From the NCBI GenBank assembly GCA_963806145.1, contig CAWDXD010000039.1, positions 5,072 through 69,071 of the forward strand: a stretch of DNA of 64,000 nucleotides. The letters are read 5' to 3'. Shown in pieces: positions 58,098 through 64,000 of the stretch. A model generated the notes under the pieces. The model had not been told where the DNA came from and ran no database searches. It worked only from the letters and a program-made list of their open reading frames with translations. Position 1 is the stretch's first letter. Every line of letters starts with the position of its first letter. The stretch is from DASXKD01 sp963806145 (lineage in GTDB: Bacteria; Actinomycetota; Actinomycetes; Streptosporangiales; Streptosporangiaceae). The position numbers and the translations under genes are program-made.

Positions 58098-58867
58098 AGC
58101 GTGCCCTTACGGCCTGCCTGGTCGTCAGCGACCAGTGGGCTCCGCTCGCCATACGCTCGGCCGGCCTCCCAGCCCGGATCACCACCGGTGGGCGGCAGAC
58201 CGCTGGCCTGCGCAGGAGGGACCCTGGTCTCCTCACCGTAGGGAGCCGTTGCCAGTGGGTAGCCGGCCACATCAGAGGGCTGGTCCCACTGCTCGCCAGG
58301 CCCCCGCACGGGTGCAGGCGCTGCCCTCGCCGGGGAATTGTCGGCAGTTGCGTCCTTCAGCCCCCGGGTGAGCCGGCCGACCACCAGGCCCGCTCCTGCC
58401 GCCAGCAACAGGAAGGCTGTTGGCCTGCGGCGCGCAAAGGACTGGACCTCGTGCACCACCTGCCCGGGCTCGCGGCCGTCGAGCCACTGCCCGGCATCAC
58501 CGACCCGTACCGCCGCCTGCTGCACCACGTCGGCGGCCACGCCGCCATGGCCGGCGTTGCCCGCCATGGAGCGGAGCTCACCGCTGAGCGAAAACAACCG
58601 CTCCGCCACCCGCCGCTGCCCGCGGGCGGCTTGCTCCTCTATCTGGCCTTGAGCCTGCTGGAGCAGGTCCCTGCCCTGACGCCCGGCCTCCGCCGCGACA
58701 CCCGAGGCCTGCTCCCGGGCAACATCGGCCACGTGCTTCCCTGTCTGGACACTGCTGTGGCCCAGGTCAGAGGCGTGATCCTTAACAACCTGTGCCGTGC
58801 CCTGCTCCGGCGCCAACGCTTCGCCGCGCGGCGGCTCTGCAGAGCCAGGCAGGTAATTTTCTGTCAT
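58094..58867 (-). CDS. Membrane-anchored protein of the DUF3618/holin operon
   Basis: A 257-residue protein. ATG 58867 is chosen because GAGGAG lies 9 bp upstream; an earlier ATG at 58876 abuts that site. Residues 25-130 form a long amphipathic helix (VADVAREQASGVAAEAGRQGRDLLQQAQGQI). One membrane segment follows RRRPTAFLLLAAGAGLVVGRL, and the tail is Pro/Gly-rich and disordered. First gene of the unit that continues with the holin-like, DUF3618 and YihY genes. Confidence 0.75.
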   Translation of the reverse strand: MTENYLPGSAEPPRGEALAPEQGTAQVVKDHASDLGHSSVQTGKHVADVAREQASGVAAEAGRQGRDLLQQAQGQIEEQAARGQRRVAERLFSLSGELRSMAGNAGHGGVAADVVQQAAVRVGDAGQWLDGREPGQVVHEVQSFARRRPTAFLLLAAGAGLVVGRLTRGLKDATADNSPARAAPAPVRGPGEQWDQPSDVAGYPLATAPYGEETRVPPAQASGLPPTGGDPGWEAGRAYGERSPLVADDQAGRKGTL

Positions 58868-59101
58868 CCAGGCCATCTCCTCGATTTGAACGAATTGCGG
58901 ACCATCCGCGAACAGCCGAGCCGCGACGGCAAGCGGGCGACGTTGCCCACTTGGAGCGCACCGGGATCGGCGCTGCATCTCCGCGTGCCTGGGGCCGCAC
59001 GGGGCACCGGCTCGCGAAAGCGGTGCCCCGTGACTCCCCTGCGCCATCCGGCTGGCCCCCACTACCCGCAGCCGGACGGCTTACACATTAAGTTTACAAC
59101 G

Positions 59102-59123
59102 GAAGCTTATGTCAGAAGCTTAT
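59102..59123. repeat. Direct repeat GAAGCTTAT x2
   Basis: GAAGCTTAT at 59102-59110 and 59115-59123, 13 bp apart, in an AT-richer stretch 235 bp upstream of the envelope operon. Might be a regulatory site; no protein is suggested. Confidence 0.35.
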
Positions 59124-59315
59124 AGCGTCCACTTAAGGACGCGGGCGTTGTCCCGCTGCCCGGGCTGCCTCGGGATATGTCGGCTGCGAGGCCGTCTGCC
59201 GCCGGGCCACTCGCCTGCGGCGGAGCCGGGATCGGGGGTAGCAGGGATGATCAGGAAGAAGATCCCGGCGGGCACTGGCCGCGGGTTACGGCATCGATCT
59301 CACCTGAGAGCCGGG

Positions 59316-60164
59316 TCACCGGCCCACGATCGCGGCAATGCGGTCAAGCATGTCTCCCAGGGCTGTTTCGAACTCCCCATCCCAGCGGTCCTCGGCGAGC
59401 CCGGCCGCCAGGCGGTGCACCGTCGGGAAACGCCGGACGTCAATCGCATCCATGGGATCGAGCAGCTCGCCCGCGCTGTCGGCGTCCTCGAGTGCCTCTC
59501 GCTGCCCGGCAGAGCGGGCTGGGCTCAGGCCACCGATAACCGGGTTGACGGCTGCCGACCCGCCGGGCTCGCCGCCATCAATTGAAACAGTGTCGGTACT
59601 GGTGAAAGACCCGTCACCCGGCTTGGGATCTCGTAGCGCCATAGCGCTGGTCTCCAGGAGCAGGTAACCCAGCAAGAAGCTATTGAACGTGCGGTAGGTG
59701 AACAGCACCTGCTCATCGCTGAATCCCTCTGCAGCCAATCCGGTCAGCATCGCCTCGACCCAGCGCAGCGACCGAAGCGGCGGGTTCACCCACGGAGCCG
59801 TGGGCGGCCGGGTGGCGACCAGCGGAAAGGCATGCGGATGCCCCCGGGCGTAACGGCGCACCCCATGTGCCATACCCATGAGATAAGGCCGCCACCCGTC
59901 GACCGGACGCAGCTGAACGTCCGGATCGTCGGCAAGCTCGTTGACGATCCGCTCCACAACCGCGTCGAACAGCTCATCACGGTCCTGCACATACCGGTAC
60001 AACGACATCGAGCGGACCCCCAGCCGGGACGATACCGCCCGCATCGTCGCCGCCCCGATGCCCTGCTCATCCACCAGCTCCAGGGTCGCCGTGACGATCC
60101 GGTCCAGCGACAGACCACGACCGGGCCGTCTTGGACGCCCGCGCTCGCCCCGTGCTCGTGCCAC
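59316..60164 (-). CDS. TetR-family regulator with TetR_C domain
   Basis: A 282-residue regulator from GTG 60164. LSLDRIVTATLELVDEQGIGAATMRAVSSRLGVRSMSLYRYVQDRDEL is the HTH. The C-terminal domain, with YARGHPHAFPLVATRPP and FSDEQVLFTYRTFNSFLLGYLLLE, belongs to the TetR_C_1 class, which binds small hydrophobic or drug-like ligands. Regulated target not visible; neighbours are not divergent drug pumps. Confidence 0.9.
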   Translation of the reverse strand: MARARGERGRPRRPGRGLSLDRIVTATLELVDEQGIGAATMRAVSSRLGVRSMSLYRYVQDRDELFDAVVERIVNELADDPDVQLRPVDGWRPYLMGMAHGVRRYARGHPHAFPLVATRPPTAPWVNPPLRSLRWVEAMLTGLAAEGFSDEQVLFTYRTFNSFLLGYLLLETSAMALRDPKPGDGSFTSTDTVSIDGGEPGGSAAVNPVIGGLSPARSAGQREALEDADSAGELLDPMDAIDVRRFPTVHRLAAGLAEDRWDGEFETALGDMLDRIAAIVGR

Positions 60165-60511
60165 CCGAACCTCACCCTGAGACGACCGTTGTGATGTTAG
60201 CGGTCAGCTTGCGATCGGCACCAGCGGCTGATCGCCTCGCTCGCTATGATCACCTTAAGGTTTCCCCGCCGGACTAACCGGCTCCTCCAGGCCACTGTCA
60301 TCATCGGCAGTGCCGCGAACGCCGCGACCTCGGAGCGCAAGAACCGAGACAATTGCCCGCCGCCAGCCATCTCTGGCGGTGGCGATCGCAACCGGAACAT
60401 GGGGCATCTGTGCTATCAGGCGACCAGGGGCGGAAAGTCGCTGTGCTGGGCCGACACCGCCGCATCCACCAAGGGCTTTCCCTTGCGGACAAGTGCCGCA
60501 CTACCGGGAGC
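60165..60511. other. Intergenic region without a recognised gene
   Basis: Nothing supported beyond short shadow frames. It separates the TetR gene from the PoxB-like gene. Confidence 0.4.
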
Positions 60512-62305
60512 TCAGTCCTCCTTGTGGGGAAGGAGTTCCTGGACCTTTGTCAGCATGCCTTCCTTGACTACGCCCCACCTATCCGGGTCGCCTTTGAGTA
60601 TTGCCCGCCCGGTGTCCTTCATCTGCTCGAGCGTGGCGTGCGGCGGAATCGGGGGCACGTTCGGGTCGCAGTGCACGTCCAGCAGCGTCGGCCGGTCGGC
60701 GGCCAGTGCCCGGTCCCAGGCCGGGCCGATGTCATGGGGCTTGTCGACGGTGATTCCCTGCAGGCCGAGGCTCTCGGCGAACCCTGCGTAGTCCACGCTG
60801 GGCAGTGTCTGGGACTCCACGAACTTCGGCGCGCCCTCCATTGCCCGCATCTCCCAGGTCACCTGGTTGAGGTCGTCATTGTGCAAGACGGCGATGACCA
60901 GGCGCGGGTCTGACCACTCGTGCCAGTAGTGCTTGATGGTGATCAGCTCGGCCAGCCCGTTCATCTGCATCGCGCCGTCACCAGCGAACACGAAAACGGG
61001 ACGGTCGGGGTTGCCGAACTTCGCGCCGATCCCGTAGGGGACACCCGGGCCCATGGTGGCAAGGTTGCCCGACAGCGATCCGCGCATGTCGCTGTGGAAC
61101 CGCAGGTGCCTTGCGTACCAGTTCGCTGATGAGCCAGAGTCGGCGGCGACGATCGCGTTGGCCGGCAGCCGGGACGACAGCTCGTGGAACAGCCGCATCG
61201 GGTTGATCGGATCGGCCTCCACCAGCGCCTCGGCCTCCATGACCTCCCACCAGCGGGCCACGTTCTTCTCGATGTCCTCGCGCCAGGACCGGTCGTGCTT
61301 GCGCTCCAGGTGCGGGATGAGCGCACGCAGCGTCGCGGCGGCGTCGCCGACGAGATTGGCCTCGTAGGGATAGCGCATGCCGATGTACTTGCCGTCGATG
61401 TCGATCTGCACGCCGCGGGCCTGGTCAAACTCAGGCAGGAACTGCGTATAGGGGAAACTGGATCCGACGGTCAGCAAGGTGTCGCAGCCCATCATCATCT
61501 CGTAGCTGGGCCGTGTGCCGAGCAGGCCGATAGAGCCGGTGACGTAGGGCAGGTCGTCAGCAATCACATCCTTGCCCAGCAGCGGTTTCGCTATCCCGCC
61601 CCCCAGCAGTTCAGCGACCTCTTGCAGTTCCGCGCGTGCCCCGCGCGCGCCCGAGCCGGCCAAGATCGCGACCTTCTGGCCTGCGTTGAGGATCTCCGCC
61701 GCGCGGGCGATCGCGGCGTCGCCGGGTATGGCGGTGGGCCAGTCGACCCCGATGCTGGAAGGGACCATCTTGAACGCATGCGTCGGTGCCGAGTACTCCA
61801 GCTCCTGGACGTCGGAGGGGATGATGATCGCCGTCGGCGCGCGCTCGGTGAGCGCGACACGGATGGCCCGGTCCAGCACACCAGGCAGCTGCTCGGGAAC
61901 GGTGACCATCTGCAGGTACTCGCTGGCGACGTCCTTGAACAGGCTGAGCAGGTCCACTTCCTGCTGGTAGGAGCCGCCCATGGCCGACCGGCTGGTCTGG
62001 CCGACGATCGCGATCACGGGGACGTGGTCGAGCTTGGCGTCGTACAAGCCATTGAGCAGGTGCACGGCGCCGGGACCCGAAGTGGCGATGCAGACGCCGA
62101 AGCGGCCAGTGAACTTCGCATAGCCGACTGCCTCGAACGCGCTCATCTCCTCATGCCGGGCCTGGATGAACTTCGGGTTGTTCTCGGCTCGCCCCCAGGC
62201 GGCGAGAATGCCGTTGATGCCGTCACCAGGGAAGCCGAACACCTTATCGACTCCCCATTCGCGCAAGCGACGAAGCAGGTAGTCGGCGACAGTGGTAGTG
62301 GCCAT
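60512..62305 (-). CDS. ThDP-dependent enzyme of the pyruvate oxidase/dehydrogenase (PoxB) group
   Basis: A 597-residue enzyme; AGGAGG precedes ATG 62305. KVFGFPGDGINGILAAW, ARHEEMSAFEAVGYAKFTGR with the ThDP-activating Glu, and the cofactor motif FAGDGAMQMNGLAEL ... HNDDLNQVTWEM are intact. The middle FAD-type domain has NAGQKVAILAGSGARGA. Substrate is probably pyruvate, giving acetate and CO2, but related enzymes are also acetolactate synthase-like. It lacks an obvious C-terminal membrane peptide like that of E. coli PoxB. It lies 55 bp after the GMC oxidoreductase gene on the same strand. Confidence 0.88.
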   Translation of the reverse strand: MATTTVADYLLRRLREWGVDKVFGFPGDGINGILAAWGRAENNPKFIQARHEEMSAFEAVGYAKFTGRFGVCIATSGPGAVHLLNGLYDAKLDHVPVIAIVGQTSRSAMGGSYQQEVDLLSLFKDVASEYLQMVTVPEQLPGVLDRAIRVALTERAPTAIIIPSDVQELEYSAPTHAFKMVPSSIGVDWPTAIPGDAAIARAAEILNAGQKVAILAGSGARGARAELQEVAELLGGGIAKPLLGKDVIADDLPYVTGSIGLLGTRPSYEMMMGCDTLLTVGSSFPYTQFLPEFDQARGVQIDIDGKYIGMRYPYEANLVGDAAATLRALIPHLERKHDRSWREDIEKNVARWWEVMEAEALVEADPINPMRLFHELSSRLPANAIVAADSGSSANWYARHLRFHSDMRGSLSGNLATMGPGVPYGIGAKFGNPDRPVFVFAGDGAMQMNGLAELITIKHYWHEWSDPRLVIAVLHNDDLNQVTWEMRAMEGAPKFVESQTLPSVDYAGFAESLGLQGITVDKPHDIGPAWDRALAADRPTLLDVHCDPNVPPIPPHATLEQMKDTGRAILKGDPDRWGVVKEGMLTKVQELLPHKED

Positions 62306-62360
62306 CAGCGTTCCTCCTAGTGATTACGGGAAAGCGGCAGTTTGGCGTCGCAGTAGCTCG

Positions 62361-63995
62361 TCACTGCGCCGGGGGGCCGCTGCGGCCGGTTATCAGCCGG
62401 TCAGCGGTGCGGGCGGCCACCGCCATGATCGTCAGCGCCGGGTTGGCGCTGCCCTGAGTAGGCAGCGCGCTGCCGTCGGTGATGTAGAGATTGGGCACCG
62501 CGAAACTACGGCAATCAGCATTCACGACGCCGTGCCGCTCGTCCGCGGCCATCCGCGCGCCGCCGACCAGGTGCGCGTAGCGGTTAATGGTGATGACCTC
62601 GTCTGCCCCCGCCGCGCGCAGCAGGTCTTCCATCACCGACTGCGCGGCCTTCGTCAGGGCCCGGTCGTTGCCGCACTGGCTGTACGAAAAATGCGCGACA
62701 GGCAAGCCGTACCGGTCCTTCTCCTGCGCCAGCATCACCCTGTTATCCGGCAGCGGAAGGAACTCGCACAGCGCGCCCAGGCAGCACCAGTGCACGTAAT
62801 CACTCATGTACTCCCGCAGCGACCTGCCCCAGTGACCTTGAGCCGCGACATGCTCGGCCCAGGTGATCGGCAGCGGCGACACCGTCTGGATGGAGAATCC
62901 GCGCTTATAGTCCTTAGCCGGGTCGGTCTCGTAGAACTCCTCGGAGCTCACCTCGGGCGGTGGGGACTTGTACATCCGGACCTCGGCGTCAAAGCGGCCT
63001 GCCGTCTGCGGCGCTCCCTGCACCATCAGGTAGCGGCCCACCTGGTCGAAATCGTTGCACAGCCCGTCCGGGAACCGCCTGGACGCCGAATTGAGCAGCA
63101 GCCGCGGCGTCTCGATGGAGTAACCGGCGATGGCGACCATCCTGGCCCGCTGGAAACGCGGCACGCCGCCCTTGACGTAGTGCACTCCTATGGCCACACC
63201 GGTGCGCTCATCCACCTCGACGCCGGTGACCATGGAATCCGCGCGGACCTCGGCGCCCTGGGCCAGCGCGTCCGGAATGTGCGTGATCAACGGTGAAGCC
63301 TTGGCGTTAACCTTGCATCCCTGCAGGCAGAAGCCTCGGTAAATACAGTGCGGCCGGTTACCGAACCGGCCGTTGGCGATGGCCACCGGCCCGACCCTCG
63401 CATCGATGCCCAGAGCCTTGGCGCCGCGCAGGAAGATCTCGCCGTTGCCGCCCACCGGATGCGGCCGGTGGGGGTAAGAGTGCGGGTCTCCCCACGGCCA
63501 CCGCTCACCGGCTACCGGCAGTTCCTCCTCGATGGCCGCGTAGTAGGGCCGCAGATCCGGGTAGCTCAGCGGCCAGTCCGCCCCTACCCCGTCGCGGGAA
63601 TAGGTGGCGAAGTCGCTGGGGTGGAAACGCGGGGCGTAGCCGGCGTAGTGAACCATCGAGCCGCCCACTCCGCGGCCGGAGTTGTTCGAGCCAAGCGGCA
63701 CCGGATCGTCGCCAGCGATGACCCGCGGATCGGTCCAGTACAGGTGATGCGAGCCCGCCTCATCGCTGACCCAGTCGGTATCAGGGTCCCAGAACGGGCC
63801 CGCGTCCAGGCCGACCACCCGCCAGCCCGCCCGCGCCAGCCGCTGCAGCATCGTCGACCCGCCTGCGCCGCAGCCGACAACGACCAGGTCCACTTCATCG
63901 GTATCGGCGAACCGGCGCATGTCCGCGCGCAACCGGTGGTTGGTACGGCTGCCGTCGTTAGGCAGCAGCCATGCCGACTCGTTGCGGTCGCGCAC
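62361..63995 (-). CDS. GMC-family oxidoreductase (gluconate/sorbosone dehydrogenase-like)
   Basis: A 544-residue flavoprotein, possibly continuing upstream out of the window, since GTG 63995 has no convincing ribosome binding site and the frame stays open to the right edge. VDLVVVGCGAGGSTMLQRLARAG is the FAD site, NNSGRGVGGSMVHYAGYAPRF the GMC signature, and NADCRSFAVPNLYITDGSALPTQGSANPALTIMAVAARTADRL the C-terminal active-site region with the catalytic His/Asn area. It has the cysteine-rich QGCKVNAKASP region typical of gluconate 2-dehydrogenase-type large subunits. Confidence 0.88.
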   Translation of the reverse strand: MRDRNESAWLLPNDGSRTNHRLRADMRRFADTDEVDLVVVGCGAGGSTMLQRLARAGWRVVGLDAGPFWDPDTDWVSDEAGSHHLYWTDPRVIAGDDPVPLGSNNSGRGVGGSMVHYAGYAPRFHPSDFATYSRDGVGADWPLSYPDLRPYYAAIEEELPVAGERWPWGDPHSYPHRPHPVGGNGEIFLRGAKALGIDARVGPVAIANGRFGNRPHCIYRGFCLQGCKVNAKASPLITHIPDALAQGAEVRADSMVTGVEVDERTGVAIGVHYVKGGVPRFQRARMVAIAGYSIETPRLLLNSASRRFPDGLCNDFDQVGRYLMVQGAPQTAGRFDAEVRMYKSPPPEVSSEEFYETDPAKDYKRGFSIQTVSPLPITWAEHVAAQGHWGRSLREYMSDYVHWCCLGALCEFLPLPDNRVMLAQEKDRYGLPVAHFSYSQCGNDRALTKAAQSVMEDLLRAAGADEVITINRYAHLVGGARMAADERHGVVNADCRSFAVPNLYITDGSALPTQGSANPALTIMAVAARTADRLITGRSGPPAQ

Positions 63996-64000
63996 CTTGC

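Noticed and set aside
60246..60913. Plus-strand frames over the 3' part of the PoxB-like gene
   Set aside because: They are shadows of a well-supported ThDP enzyme on the other strand.

Overview
The window is very high in GC, uses GTG and TTG starts freely, and is dense with short overlaps between genes. Together with the gene order ligA-gatCAB ... ilvBNC-serA-leuB-ilvE-cimA-gltX, this points to an actinobacterium of the Streptomyces/Streptosporangiales type. Genus cannot be called from the sequence alone.

Layout. 1-7.3 kb: the 3' end of a sugar ABC-transporter ATPase, a ParB-like/metallophosphoesterase pair divergent from an ATP-grasp-like protein, a P-loop kinase fused to a luciferase-like oxidoreductase, and a GH13 alpha-glucosidase. 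7.3-11 kb: a small accessory island with two paralogous GntR/UTRA regulators, two paralogous single-pass membrane proteins under ATACC/GGTAT palindromes, and two 21-residue micropeptide genes that share an almost invariant YRYEHYDP core. 11.3-18 kb: a MetE-like protein, LigA and GatCAB. 18-20.6 kb: a DUF3467 protein and a membrane PAS-GGDEF protein preceded by an overlapping 10-residue upstream ORF. 20.7-39.2 kb: branched-chain amino acid and serine biosynthesis (ilvB, ilvN, ilvC, serA, leuB, ilvE, cimA) interleaved with an FtsH-like protease, lipoproteins and gltX. The three operons starting at ilvB, the leuB unit and cimA each carry the same palindrome, GTCTC-N7-GAGAC, followed by a short leader peptide rich in Ile/Leu/Val codons and, at ilvB and cimA, an intrinsic terminator. 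This looks like a shared activator or repressor combined with ribosome-mediated attenuation. GatCAB, gltX and tRNA-Gln/tRNA-Glu together fit indirect Gln-tRNA synthesis.

39.3-49 kb: after tRNA-Glu the conserved order ends and a decayed mobile region begins. It holds a broken SBD-HNH restriction endonuclease of the phosphorothioate-sensing type, a TPR remnant, and a nested transposon. An ISAs1-type unit (42401-48929, 33-bp inverted repeats, 10-bp target duplication) carries a 2.9-kb serine-recombinase element inserted precisely inside its transposase, plus a passenger gene that an IS630 element splits at a CTAG site.

49-55.6 kb: a 2TM pore-loop-like protein without a normal selectivity filter, then an operon for FAD oxidoreductase, DUF1365, cyclopropane-fatty-acid-synthase-like methyltransferase and an SDR-SRPBCC fusion. 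It is divergent from a CarH/LitR-type B12-binding MerR regulator. Three TnnAC(A/G) repeats spaced exactly 11 bp lie at the operon's start, matching the known CarH operator design, so light- and B12-controlled membrane lipid modification is likely. 56-60 kb: an envelope operon (YihY, DUF3618, holin-like, tail protein) and a TetR regulator. 60.5-64 kb: a PoxB-like ThDP enzyme and a GMC oxidoreductase running off the right edge.
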